A stretch of 64,000 nucleotides of DNA, taken from positions 1-64,000 of the forward strand of contig JAMOBI010000003.1 in NCBI GenBank assembly GCA_039908105.1. The letters are read 5' to 3'. The translations under genes were made by a program, and so were the position numbers. Positions 34,608 through 43,406 of this stretch are shown here, piece by piece (position 1 is the first letter of the stretch; every line of letters starts with the position of its first letter). The stretch comes from Magnetaquiglobus sp039908105. Its GTDB lineage: Bacteria > Pseudomonadota > Magnetococcia > Magnetococcales > Magnetaquicoccaceae. The notes beneath the pieces are model-generated. The model saw only the letters and a program-made list of their open reading frames with translations, was not told where the DNA came from and did not search any database.

Positions 34608-35459
34608 TCACACCCCTATGCGCTTGCGGGGATGCTTGCCCCCACCCGGCGGCGGATGCGCCGCAGTCTGCACCGCCTCCACCAGTCGATCCACGGTCAT
34701 GGCATCGGCCACCGAGAGCATCACGAATTGCACGCCGTACAACTGCCGCGACACCTGCACATCCTTGCTGTCACGCGCCCTGGTGATCGCGGTGACGGTG
34801 CCGAAGGTGTTGATCGGCGTACCCATCAAAATCTCACCGCGAATCGATACCCCGATTTTCACACCGCTCTCCAAAGGCACCGGAGGGGTATTGCAGGTGA
34901 ACGACAAGCCCCCCTGAGAAATATCCACCACCTGCGCGGAGAACGGCTCAGCGCCACGCTTTTGAATCATCACCTCCAACAACATGTCGTTGGGGATTTC
35001 GACCCGCTGCTGCATTCGCTTGGTGCTCACCTGGAAACCGGGCGGCCAGGAGAGCTCGATCGCCTGCCCGCTTTCGATGCGCTGCACCTTGCGGAAAGTC
35101 ACCACGGTACGGAACAACTCCAGTCCCAGACAGAATCCCAGCAGCACCTTGGTTGCCTTGCGGATGCGCATATTGCCATCCGGGGGCTCCAACGGGGTGA
35201 TCAGAATCCAATTCTCCTCGGATGGAGTGGCCATCGCATCCGTACCGCCCGGTTGAATCTTGGCCGCATACTGTGCGAGAACCAGATCCGCAGCTTTTTT
35301 CTTCAAGTGGCTCAGATCTTCGGAGAGCGACAACAAACGCGCTCCGTAATATTTCTCCTCGCCGTCGAGCCGTACCTCCAACAGGACGTTCTCTTGCACA
35401 GCGCGTTGCAGAATATCGAAAATCGATGGTTTGCCAGGTGCATTCTTGTCCATAGCCAT
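34608..35459 (-). CDS. PilZ domain protein (c-di-GMP effector, YcgR-like)
   Basis: About 283 residues. The N-terminal half (about 20-150) resembles the flagellar-brake YcgR_N region; the C-terminal PilZ domain has the c-di-GMP motif RMQQRVEIP followed by VVDISQGGLSF (RxxxR and D/NxSxxG). Such proteins act as flagellar brakes or regulate surface structures. ATG at 35459 chosen; a GTG at 35498 is possible. Two other c-di-GMP genes lie near 56-59 kb. Confidence 0.85.
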   Translation of the reverse strand: MAMDKNAPGKPSIFDILQRAVQENVLLEVRLDGEEKYYGARLLSLSEDLSHLKKKAADLVLAQYAAKIQPGGTDAMATPSEENWILITPLEPPDGNMRIRKATKVLLGFCLGLELFRTVVTFRKVQRIESGQAIELSWPPGFQVSTKRMQQRVEIPNDMLLEVMIQKRGAEPFSAQVVDISQGGLSFTCNTPPVPLESGVKIGVSIRGEILMGTPINTFGTVTAITRARDSKDVQVSRQLYGVQFVMLSVADAMTVDRLVEAVQTAAHPPPGGGKHPRKRIGV

Positions 35460-35681
35460 ATTCTTCTTAAGACCTTTCCCAATCGCGCGAACAGACAAGA
35501 ACCAAAGATAAGAGGTGTTTGTAGATTTGCAAGATTATGCAGAATTCATGCCATCGTTAAAATCAATACTCATGGAACGATTTTATCTTGCCAATTCCGT
35601 ACATGAACACCAAATGATGCACCGACACCCCCACCATCCCGCCAAACAAGCTCCGGAAAGAATCGCCCAACCCGGCAATTT

Positions 35682-35935
35682 TAAACCGTACCCATTTTGG
35701 GTAGTGCCTTACGTTAACCTAAGCTGCACCTATTTTGGAATGCGTAGTTTTTCGCAAGGCTGCGTGCAAGATGCGGGGGTCGTTTCCAAAAAGCGGAAAT
35801 GACCCCCGCGAAGGCCGCGCGCGGCGCATTTTTCGCAAAAAACGCGAAAAATGCTTCTTATAAGAGCGCGCTAAAGTCAAAAGCAAAACCCTGGGCGAGG
35901 AATCTCCCAGACCCTCTCTTTATTTTCACCAGAAA
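35682..35935 (-). repeat. Intergenic hairpin element, copy E11
   Basis: Inverted copy with a doubled right end (TAAACCGTACCCATTTTGGG, then CTGCACCTATTTTGGAATGC), variable stem GGGGGTCGTTTCC with GGAAATGACCCCC (one mismatch), perfect GCGAAAAATGC hairpin and the CTGGG(A/C)GAGG arm. Arm A1 is cut off after CACCAG, so no left terminal repeat remains. Confidence 0.82.
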
Positions 35936-35970
35936 AAAACATCCACATCCACATCCGGATCATCGTTGGA

Positions 35971-36843
35971 TTATTGATACTTTGTCCCTTTTCCGGGATC
36001 CATCGGAGGTTGCACCCGCGGATGGCCGGGCGGCATGCCCGGTCCTTCAGCACCCGGCAACGGCGGCGGTGCGACCTGCTTGAAACCAGCCGGAAGCTGG
36101 AACAGCGCCGCATCCTGGGCACCCTCATGAATCGCCGAGACCTCCATGGCGGCCTGACGCCCCTCGCCCAAACGCACGGGAATGCGCAGATTGGCATCCA
36201 CCCACTGCTGATAGCTGTTTTTCTTATCCTTGAAGCTGTGGGTGAACTCCCACTTTTCCGTATCGCGACCGTCGACCTTCTCAACACCGAGCAGCTTGCG
36301 CTCCATGATTGGACCATCATTGGGCTGCTGACGGAGGACGATGCGCCGTTTCGGATCGATCCAGATATGCACGACGTGCTGCCCACCCTCCTTGCCACCC
36401 GCCTTGACCGACCACTTCTCGGCTTGAATCCCCTGAATGGTCTCGGTGCCATCACGCGAACAGCTCAATTGCGGATCGATCTTGCAGGGGCCTTTCGGAT
36501 CATCGGGCATCTTTTCCACATCCGGACGCGGCGGCATGAGCGCCTCACTCAAACCCTCGTAATACTCCTTCTTGTCCGGAATCAGGGTATAGGCCTTGCG
36601 TTCCGGGAGATTGACGATCAGAACCTTCTTGACCCCCTGATGGATCCCTTCGGCGCGAAACCGATCCGCACCCACGTAGAGCTTGCCGGAGGCGCGATCC
36701 TTGGGATCCATCGGATTGATCATCGTGATATCCGCCGCAAAGGGGGCTGCGTACCAGGAGGCGGCTCGCACGACACCAGGCATGAGCAACACGAGCATTG
36801 CCAAAGCGCTCGCAGACAGGGATCGGGAGACGGTCATCAGCAT
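35971..36843 (-). CDS. Secreted protein of unknown function
   Basis: 290 residues with a Sec signal peptide (cleavage near VVRA-ASW, about residue 27). The mature part is beta-rich, with the pattern YVGADRFRAEGIHQGVKKVLIVNLPERKAYTLIPDKKEYYEG resembling DUF4412-type periplasmic proteins (a run I cite only by its key blocks ADRFRAEG and LIPDKKEYYE), one Cys pair (CKIDPQLSC) and a Pro/Gly-rich tail. GAGGG before the ATG. No operon partner; probably periplasmic. Function unknown. Confidence 0.75.
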   Translation of the reverse strand: MLMTVSRSLSASALAMLVLLMPGVVRAASWYAAPFAADITMINPMDPKDRASGKLYVGADRFRAEGIHQGVKKVLIVNLPERKAYTLIPDKKEYYEGLSEALMPPRPDVEKMPDDPKGPCKIDPQLSCSRDGTETIQGIQAEKWSVKAGGKEGGQHVVHIWIDPKRRIVLRQQPNDGPIMERKLLGVEKVDGRDTEKWEFTHSFKDKKNSYQQWVDANLRIPVRLGEGRQAAMEVSAIHEGAQDAALFQLPAGFKQVAPPPLPGAEGPGMPPGHPRVQPPMDPGKGTKYQ

Positions 36844-37019
36844 GCACCCTCGTTGTCAGGTAGAGAAAATGGGGTATCTTACGATAGCGAATGTCGAATA
36901 TATCTTGGCGTAAACCCAAAAATCAAGCTATACACAAAATCCCGCATCCGGAAAGTCAATTCCATAACAAGGGCGGGTTTGACTTCGATCCACAACGATT
37001 TATCATCAGGAGTGCCACC

Positions 37020-37445
37020 ATGGCCATTCAACGTACCCTCTCCATGATCAAACCCGATGCCGTGGCCAAGAATGTCATCGGCGCCATCTATGCCCGTTTC
37101 GAGGCTGCCGGTTTGCGCATCGTCGCTGCCAGGATGCTCCACCTGTCGCCGGCGCAGGCGGGCGCTTTCTACGGCGTGCACAAGGGCAGGCCGTTTTATG
37201 ACGATCTGGTGCGCTACATGAGCTCCGGCCCGATCATGGCGCAGATCCTCGAAGGCGAAGAGGCGATCGCCAAGAATCGCGAAGTGATGGGCGCCACCAA
37301 CCCGGCCAAGGCCGCACCGGGGACGATTCGCGCCGATTTCGCCGAAAGCATCGAAGCCAATGCCGTACATGGCTCGGATGCCCCGGAGACGGCAGCCCAG
37401 GAGATCGCCTTCTTCTTCGGTCAAATGGAGATCTGCCCGCGTTGA
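37020..37445 (+). CDS. ndk: Nucleoside diphosphate kinase
   Basis: Transfers the terminal phosphate between nucleoside tri- and diphosphates through a phosphohistidine. 141 residues, standard length. RTLSMIKPDAVAKN at the N-terminus and the active-site His near 117 in NAVHGSDAPETA. AGGAG precedes the ATG by 7 bp. The stop overlaps the first codons of rlmN. Confidence 0.97.
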   Translation: MAIQRTLSMIKPDAVAKNVIGAIYARFEAAGLRIVAARMLHLSPAQAGAFYGVHKGRPFYDDLVRYMSSGPIMAQILEGEEAIAKNREVMGATNPAKAAPGTIRADFAESIEANAVHGSDAPETAAQEIAFFFGQMEICPR

Positions 37446-38611
37446 TGACAGGCATGAGTGCCGATTTGACATCTGTGCACGAACCGTATCACGCGCCCGA
37501 ATGGATACCCGTGCCTGAATCCCATCTGGCGAGCGATCCGTTCACATTATCCGGATTCTCGCCAACCGCTCCCTTGCGATTGACCGGCCTGACCCGCGAC
37601 GAGTTGATCCAACTTATGGTTGACTCGGGTGAAAAGCCGTATCGGGGGCAGCAGGTGTGGTCGTGGGTCTACGCCAAACTGGCCGGATCGTCCGAGGAGA
37701 TGACCGACCTCTCCAAGTCGTTCCGCGTCCGTCTGGCCGAGATCATCGCCCCCTTGCGACCTCCAGTGATCTCGCATCGGGTATCCGCCGACGGCACCGA
37801 GAAGTGGCTTCTGGACTGCGGGGATGGGGTGGCCACAGAAACGGTCTTCATCCCGGATGAGGAGCGCGGCACGGTCTGCGTCTCCTCGCAGGCCGGATGC
37901 AGCCTCGCCTGCCCTTTCTGCCGCACCGGCACCCTGCCGTTGCGCCGCAATCTGACCACTGCTGAAATCGTCGAGCAGGTGCTGTTCGTGCGCGCCACGC
38001 TGGCTGAACGCGGGATCCGGGTCACCAACGTGGTGCTGATGGGCATGGGTGAGCCGCTGTACAATCTCGGGGCCGTCAGCCGCGCGGTCAAAATCATCAT
38101 GGACAATACGGGGCTGGCGATCGGCTGTCGCAAACTGACCCTCTCCACCTCCGGGGTGGTCAACCGGATGGCGGAAGCGGGCCGCGAGCTCAACGTCAAT
38201 CTGGCGATCTCGTTGCACAGCGTGCGCGATTCGGTACGCGACCAGCTGGTACCGATCAATCGCAAGTTCAATCTGGCCGCCTTGCGGCGCGCCGCATTCG
38301 CCTGGCCGATGCGCGGACGCGATCGCATCACCTGGGAGTACGTGTTGCTCGAAGGGGTCAATGACTCTTTGCAGGATGCGTGCGAACTGGTGGCCTGGCT
38401 CAAAGGTATCCCCTCCAAGGTCAACCTGTTGGCCTTCAATCCCTGGCCTGGCGCCCCCTACACCCCGACCCCGCGCGAGCAGATCCTCCGGTTCCAGGAG
38501 GTGGTGGCCAATGCTGGATTGGTGACGATCATTCGTGACAGTCGCGGTGCGGATGTGGGGGCCGCTTGCGGTCAACTGGCCGGCATGGCGGGCGAGGTGG
38601 AAAAGACATAA
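37445..38611 (+). CDS. rlmN: Dual-specificity 23S rRNA/tRNA adenine-C2 methyltransferase RlmN
   Basis: Radical SAM enzyme that methylates A2503 of 23S rRNA and A37 of some tRNAs. About 388 residues. Cluster-binding CSLACPFC (CxxxCxxC) near 151-158 and the second catalytic Cys in GAACGQLAG near the C-terminus. The N-terminal extension of about 40 residues before LTGLTRDEL is longer than usual. ATG at 37445 overlaps the ndk TGA; the next ATG (37454) is also possible. ndk-rlmN is a common pair. Confidence 0.95.
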   Translation: MTGMSADLTSVHEPYHAPEWIPVPESHLASDPFTLSGFSPTAPLRLTGLTRDELIQLMVDSGEKPYRGQQVWSWVYAKLAGSSEEMTDLSKSFRVRLAEIIAPLRPPVISHRVSADGTEKWLLDCGDGVATETVFIPDEERGTVCVSSQAGCSLACPFCRTGTLPLRRNLTTAEIVEQVLFVRATLAERGIRVTNVVLMGMGEPLYNLGAVSRAVKIIMDNTGLAIGCRKLTLSTSGVVNRMAEAGRELNVNLAISLHSVRDSVRDQLVPINRKFNLAALRRAAFAWPMRGRDRITWEYVLLEGVNDSLQDACELVAWLKGIPSKVNLLAFNPWPGAPYTPTPREQILRFQEVVANAGLVTIIRDSRGADVGAACGQLAGMAGEVEKT

Positions 38612-38649
38612 AGAATGAAGAGAAAGAACGCCATGCTCGCAATGGCGCT

Positions 38650-38897
38650 TAAACCGCAACCATCACGGGATGCGTAGTTCCATTAATAGGGGTCCAGGGG
38701 GATTATCCCCCTGGTGGGATCCAAGGGCAAAGCCCTTGGGACTTTGTTTTTGACTTTAGCGCGCTGCCTTGCAAAAAACTACGCATCCCAAAGCAGGTGC
38801 GGTTTGAGGTCAAAAGCAAAACCCTGGGAGAGGAATCTCCCAGACCCTCTCTTTTTTTCACCAGTAAAACTACACATTACAAGCTGGGTGCTGTTTA
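38650..38897. repeat. Intergenic hairpin element, copy E12 (composite)
   Basis: Left arm B (TAAACCGCAACCATCACGGG, with CCAGGGGGAT/ATCCCCCTGG and CCAAGGGC/GCCCTTGG-type hairpins), core GACTTTAGCGCGCT, then a right-end fragment CGCATCCCAAAGCAGGTGCG, then an inverted A1 arm. It ends at 38897 inside the btuB stop codon. At least three joins between copies are visible. Confidence 0.82.
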
Positions 38898-40895
38898 AAA
38901 CCTCGCTGTCGCCCCCACGATGAAACGACGGCCAGAAGAGGGGTAATAAACCCTTTCATCGCCGATGATAAAATCCTTGATACCGATCACCCCATACTCC
39001 GCATACTCCTTGCCGAGCAGATTGGTGATGCTCAACCACCCGCCGATGCCCGACGACCATTGATGCCGAACCGTGGCATCCAAGACCGCATATCCGGAAA
39101 GTTCCCCAAAGCGGTTTGCAAAGTCGCTGATGAACGGACGGGGACCGACGAACCGTTCGATCAGCTCCAGCGTCGTTGCCTCGGTCGGGAAATATTTCAC
39201 GCTCGCGCCACCCTTCCAAGTGGGAACGCCCGGAAATCGTTTGCCAGTTTGGGGGCCGTCTTGAATCTCGGCGTGCGTCCAGCTGGCATGCACGGATAAG
39301 GCCCACTGCTCGGACTGTTTGGCCAACTGCATCTCCACGCCATCGCGGCGAACCGTGCCATCCAGATTGATGTTGGAAAATCGCATCGGATCGTAGTAGA
39401 TCTCATCCTGGGTATCGATGCGAAACAGACTCGTCTCGATGCGAAAAGCCGGGGTCACGAGATGACTCCAACCCCATTGGTACTCGGTTGAGCGTTGCGG
39501 ATGCAACCGGGTGATCTGCGCCGGTCCGGGAGGAAAATAGAAGTACATTTCATCCAGCAACGGATAGCGGAAGCTGGAGGAGAAATTGGCAAAAATCCGG
39601 TCGCGCCCGTTGAGATCATGCGAAACACCCAATGACCAGGCGCTCTTGTGCATCTTCAGCGACTCCGGACCGGAGTCCGAGTTGAAATCATAGTGTCCGC
39701 GATCGGTACGCACCCCTTGCGTCAGATGCCAGCGATCGGACAGATGCACTTCATTGTGCAGATATCCGCCCAGCGTGCTTTTCTCCAATCTGGTGTCCCA
39801 CATCTTGCCCAACAGGATGGCATCCGTGATTGTCTCCTCATCGGTTTGGTAATCCAGACCGAGGGTCAAACGATCCAAGACAGCGCCTGATGAACGCTCC
39901 AGTCGCATCTTGGGAGCCACTGAATAGACGGTGAGATCGGCGTGACGGCTGAATCCCCAAGAGCGGGTGTCGCTCACCAGGGCGCGGTCGCGCCAGGCGA
40001 GATCCAGGGTGAAACGATCCTGCCCACTCAACCATATTTCCGGTGTCAGATGTACATAGGAGTCCTCCACACGGGCTGAGTCATCCGGTCTTGTCGTGGC
40101 GCGCCGGGTTAACCCTTTGGCAAAATCGCTCTCTGCCAGATCTCCCGGCTGACGGGCGGTGTCGTGCTGGACACCGGCATTCAACTGCACAGCCCACTTC
40201 TCGCTGCCTTGATAGCGCAGCTTGATCCCGCCGTCGCGGGCATCCAGGTCGCTGTTGTCGCGAAAGCCATCCTCGTTTTTGATCCCGACACTCAAGGAGT
40301 AGGAGAGACGGCGGTCACTCCCCTCGTATGCCAGGCGACTGCTGGCCAGACCATAACTGCCGGCTTCCACCCGCATCTCGGCAAGCGAAGCGGATCCACC
40401 CGAGCGGGTCAGGATGTTGATCACCCCGCCTGAGGCATTGTCGCCATACAGCACCCCGCCCGATCCACCCCGGAGGATTTCGATCCGCTCAACCCGGGAC
40501 AAGGGGATCTGCAACCAGTCCACCCCTCCCAGATCGGCCTGGTTTAAGCGTCTCCCATCGACCAGCACCAGGGTGTTGGCCGCCGCACTCTCGCCGAAAC
40601 CACGCAAATCGACGTTGAAATAACGGCCATTGCCGCCGAAATCGGCCACATGCACCCCCGCCACGCTGCGCAACAGATCGGGAATCGAAGTGGCATGACT
40701 CTCCTCGATCTGCTCGCGAGTGAGGGTGGTGACGTGCGCCGGAACCGTCTCCCGCTTGACCGGAAAACGGGTTGCGGTCACCACCGTCTCCTCGATTCGA
40801 GGCATCGGCGATGGACCGGTTTCCACGGCATGGGCATCCATAAAAAGGGAAAAAAACAGGCACGACAGGGATAAACAGGGAATCCGGCGCACAGG
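38895..40895 (-). CDS. btuB: TonB-dependent vitamin B12 receptor BtuB
   Basis: Outer-membrane receptor for corrinoid import, energised by TonB. About 666 residues. Signal peptide (CLSLSCLFFSLFMDAHA), TonB box region ETVVTATRF, plug domain (DLLRSVAGVHVADFGGNGRY, GVLYGDNASGGVINILTRSG) and a 22-strand barrel ending in aromatic Phe (VGATARF). I start at GTG 40895 because GGGAGG lies 7 bp upstream; an ATG at 40934 is open too. A cobalamin riboswitch lies 190 bp upstream, which supports B12 as the ligand. The TAA stop is part of element E12. Confidence 0.93.
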   Translation of the reverse strand, partial: PVRRIPCLSLSCLFFSLFMDAHAVETGPSPMPRIEETVVTATRFPVKRETVPAHVTTLTREQIEESHATSIPDLLRSVAGVHVADFGGNGRYFNVDLRGFGESAAANTLVLVDGRRLNQADLGGVDWLQIPLSRVERIEILRGGSGGVLYGDNASGGVINILTRSGGSASLAEMRVEAGSYGLASSRLAYEGSDRRLSYSLSVGIKNEDGFRDNSDLDARDGGIKLRYQGSEKWAVQLNAGVQHDTARQPGDLAESDFAKGLTRRATTRPDDSARVEDSYVHLTPEIWLSGQDRFTLDLAWRDRALVSDTRSWGFSRHADLTVYSVAPKMRLERSSGAVLDRLTLGLDYQTDEETITDAILLGKMWDTRLEKSTLGGYLHNEVHLSDRWHLTQGVRTDRGHYDFNSDSGPESLKMHKSAWSLGVSHDLNGRDRIFANFSSSFRYPLLDEMYFYFPPGPAQITRLHPQRSTEYQWGWSHLVTPAFRIETSLFRIDTQDEIYYDPMRFSNINLDGTVRRDGVEMQLAKQSEQWALSVHASWTHAEIQDGPQTGKRFPGVPTWKGGASVKYFPTEATTLELIERFVGPRPFISDFANRFGELSGYAVLDATVRHQWSSGIGGWLSITNLLGKEYAEYGVIGIKDFIIGDERVYYPSSGRRFIVGATARF

Positions 40896-41082
40896 AACAC
40901 CTCCCAGGCACTGTTTCTCGAAGCTCTCCCGCATTCGAGAAGAATGGTGTCAGGCGTCTACGCAGAAATTTCAAGGGGGGAGAAAAAACAGCAAACCGCC
41001 AGGAAAAACCGTCTTTAAGAATCGCTGACGAGGCTCTTCCAAGCCGCCGCCCCGCGCGACGCGACTTAAAAAAACACCTCAA

Positions 41083-41285
41083 GGCCGGTCTCCGGGCTGA
41101 CGAGCGCTCCGGGTTGAACCCGGAATCCAACGAAAAACACCTTCCCACCCTATCGGGCAGTGGCATCAACTTTTTCGTCTTGACTCGATCACCGTTGCGG
41201 GGGCAGCGCCGGATTTGAAGAGGGGATCTTCCACCGGACTTCCCGTTTCACTCCCCATCTGAAAGGGGAGAACCTTGCGGCATGC
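41083..41285 (-). promoter_or_regulatory. Cobalamin riboswitch
   Basis: On the minus strand the conserved blocks appear in order: ACGGGAAGTCCGGT, AATCCGGCGCTGCCCCCGCA, ACGGTGA, GCCACTGCCCG, GGTGGGAAGG and the B12 box end CAGCCCGGAGACCGGCC. Spacing fits the AdoCbl-class riboswitch. It lies between the btuB promoter and the btuB start, so bound cobalamin would repress the receptor. Confidence 0.95.
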
Positions 41286-41290
41286 CAATG

Positions 41291-41320
41291 ACGATAGAGA
41301 GGGGGGCGGTTGGGTGTCAA
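41291..41320 (-). promoter_or_regulatory. btuB promoter
   Basis: On the minus strand TTGACA (41315-41320) and TATCGT (41291-41296) with an 18-bp spacer. The start site near 41284 coincides with the 5' end of the riboswitch. Confidence 0.6.
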
Positions 41321-41383
41321 GGAGAAACCTTGCAGGCTGGGGGAGAATCCCCGCACCCCCATCCGTGGAACTTAAATGAGGAT

Positions 41384-41636
41384 TAAACCGCACCTGTTTT
41401 GGGATGCGTAGTTTTTTGCAAGGCTGCGTGCAAGATGTGAGCGTCGTTTCCAAAAAGCGGAAACGAGCTCACGAAGGCCGCGCGCGGCGCATTTTTCGCA
41501 AAAAACGCTTCTTGAGAAGAGCGCGCTAAAGTCAAAAACAAAGTCCCAAGGGCTTCGCCCTTGGATCCCACCAGAGGGGATAATCCCCCTGGACCCCTAT
41601 TAATGGAACTACGCATCCCGTGATGGTTGCGGTTTA
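41384..41636 (-). mobile_element. Intergenic hairpin element, copy E13 (full length, left arm B)
   Basis: 253 bp with TA at both outer edges: TAAACCGCACCTGTTTTGGG at 41384 and GGTTGCGGTTTA ending at 41636. The right half has the variable stem of the GTGAGCGTCGTTT type (with a one-base slip) and a truncated middle hairpin; the left half is arm B with CCAAGGGC/GCCCTTGG and the CCCCCTGG hairpin. It is inserted between the btuB riboswitch and the next terminator, not at a stop codon. Confidence 0.88.
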
Positions 41637-41656
41637 GTCATCATAAAAAATAATCC

Positions 41657-41674
41657 GGTTCGCAAGAACCGGTT
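41657..41674 (-). terminator. Intrinsic terminator after the DAC-like gene
   Basis: CCGGTTC/GAACCGG stem with loop TTGC, followed on the minus strand by ATTATTTTTTAT. The T-run on the plus side (TTTACTTTTT) could make it bidirectional. Confidence 0.8.
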
Positions 41675-41740
41675 TACTTTTTGGTGCCTATTATTGGGAA
41701 TCTTGACAACCGGTACATGGGTGGTGGGAGTGCTGGTCGA

Positions 41741-42967
41741 TCAATATTTGCCCAGGCAGTCGGGCCACCAGTGGATGACATGATCATCCTTTTTCGTCAA
41801 CCCGCTGATCGGTCCATCCTGGGAAATGACAAAGGCGGCGGAACCGGGATAGTGACCAACGAAATTGACTGTGGCGTTGTGGCGGGTGCCATAACGGGAA
41901 AAGAGTTCGTCGCGATCCAGATGCTGTGCCTTGTTGTTCTTCCAATAGATAATCCGCTCCTGCCAGATGGGGGCAGAAAGAAAAGCCCCAAAGGAGAGTG
42001 GACGCAACCGGTCAGAAATGATCAGCGCGCCATCCACGCAGGTCATCTGCGCGAGCATTTCGGCATGTTCAATCACCTTGCGTTTGCACTCCAGAACCGT
42101 TTCGCCGATGATGCAAATGGTCGCGAGTGATGAGCACTCAGCGGCATCCTTGCGGAACAGTTCCTGTTGATACTCGACATCGCACAAGTCACCGATCAGC
42201 GAGGCGCCATCCGGACTCTCGGTCAAGTTGTGTTTGGGGATGATGCAGTGTGACTCGGAATCGATGAAGTCGGATGGCAGCCAGACGATGATGCCGCCAT
42301 GACCGCGCCGATCGGTCTCCATGAGCAAATAATCGATGAAATCCCGATAGGTATGCCAGTATTTCATGCCGAGTTTCTGAAACTCCGGATGCCGCTTCAC
42401 CACTTCCAGAAAACGCCACCCCATCAATCCGGAAGTAAAATGATTATGAACCGGTTCGAGAAAACGTCCCGATTTGAAGCGGGCGATCAGATCATCCCCC
42501 TGATAGATTGACAGCGAACCGGTTCGCTTGGTTATGATCGCCAACGAATTGGGTGCGGGCTGCTCCAAAGGCAGGGCATCGAACCGATTGCGTCCCCGAT
42601 GGGTCGTGAAGATGGCACTCCAGATCTCCAGTGCAGCCGGTTCCTCCTCGCTGCCCCACACTGCCAGAACCGTGGTATCCGGATCGAATGCCGGCGCGAG
42701 TTTCACCAGCGTATCAACGGTCAACGGCTGTTTGGGACTCATCTTCAAAACGATGCTCTCCCCAGCACGCCCTTTATCCGGCAACAAAGCCGGATCGGTC
42801 AAGGAGACGCCAACGCGCACCGGACGATCTTCGTTGCGCTTAAGCCCGGCAAGAAAAACCATCTCCATGATGGTCCTCACCTGCTGAAACAGTACCGGAT
42901 CCTCCAGCGCGCCGGATTCCCGCTTCCAGAGCGCAATGATCTCCTCAATGATAACCGGATCGAACAC
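41741..42967 (-). CDS. DisA_N/DAC-like (DACNV-type) putative nucleotide cyclase or sensor
   Basis: 408 residues, soluble. The C-terminal 110 residues resemble a diadenylate cyclase (DisA_N) domain: DGALIISDR near 312 (the DGA motif that binds ATP) and GTRHNATVNFV near 360 (equivalent to the GTRHRAA motif), then AAFVISQDGPI, like the SEETG-type strand. The third residue of the RHR motif is Asn, and the spacing between the motifs is longer than in DisA or CdaA because of a WQERIIYWKNNKAQ insert. The N-terminal 300 residues are not recognised. It is followed by its own terminator. Either an active c-di-AMP-type synthase or a ligand-sensing relative; monocistronic. Confidence 0.6.
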   Translation of the reverse strand: MFDPVIIEEIIALWKRESGALEDPVLFQQVRTIMEMVFLAGLKRNEDRPVRVGVSLTDPALLPDKGRAGESIVLKMSPKQPLTVDTLVKLAPAFDPDTTVLAVWGSEEEPAALEIWSAIFTTHRGRNRFDALPLEQPAPNSLAIITKRTGSLSIYQGDDLIARFKSGRFLEPVHNHFTSGLMGWRFLEVVKRHPEFQKLGMKYWHTYRDFIDYLLMETDRRGHGGIIVWLPSDFIDSESHCIIPKHNLTESPDGASLIGDLCDVEYQQELFRKDAAECSSLATICIIGETVLECKRKVIEHAEMLAQMTCVDGALIISDRLRPLSFGAFLSAPIWQERIIYWKNNKAQHLDRDELFSRYGTRHNATVNFVGHYPGSAAFVISQDGPISGLTKKDDHVIHWWPDCLGKY

Positions 42968-43148
42968 GGTTCCAACCTCCCCTCAACCGCACCAAACTCC
43001 CGTTACTCTGGCCTGACAAGTGAACCACCAGCGATGTACAATCGCCTATTTGCATGCCGCATGCAAGATCATGTGATTTTTTCTTGCAAACCGCTTTCGG
43101 ATCCGCCGCGCAAAGAAAGATCCTCACAACGGGTTTATCTCTTTACAG
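42968..43148. other. Intergenic region upstream of the DAC-like gene
   Basis: About 180 bp holding the putative promoter side of the minus-strand DAC-like gene. I see no clear -35/-10 pair, no ORF with a ribosome site and no hairpin. Confidence 0.4.
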
Positions 43149-43404
43149 AGGTCAACAGAACTGATTTGAGAGCTTGGAAGTTTCTCTTTATTGATAAAAA
43201 AAAGAGAGGGTCTGGGAGATTCCTCTCCCAGGGTTTTGCTTTTGACTTTGGCGCGCTCTTAAAAGAAGCATCTTTCGCGTTTTTTGCGAAAAATGCGCCA
43301 CGCGCCGCCTTCGCGGGAGTCGTTTTTTGCTTTTTGGAAACGACTCCCGCATCTTGCACTCGAGCCTTGCGAAAAACTACGCATCCCAAAATGGGTGCGA
43401 TTTA
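43149..43404 (+). repeat. Intergenic hairpin element, copy E14 (left arm A2)
   Basis: GGTCAACAGAACTGATTTGA left arm, A-tract, CTGGGAG/CTCCCAG hairpin, a near-perfect GCATCTTTCGC/GCGAAAAATGC hairpin, variable stem GCGGGAGTCGTTT/AAACGACTCCCGC, and right end CGCATCCCAAAATGGGTGCG ... TTTA at 43404. It ends 2 bp from the stop of the convergent ABC gene. Confidence 0.87.
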
Positions 43405-43406
43405 AT

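Noticed and set aside
34581..35606. Plus-strand ORF of 341 codons over the PilZ gene
   Set aside because: Starts inside an element end and shows His/Arg-rich shadow composition; the minus-strand PilZ motifs are intact.
36979..37006. TTGACT-N16-TATCAT before ndk as promoter
   Set aside because: The start would fall at about 37013, after the ndk ribosome site (AGGAG at about 37008), so the transcript would lack it.
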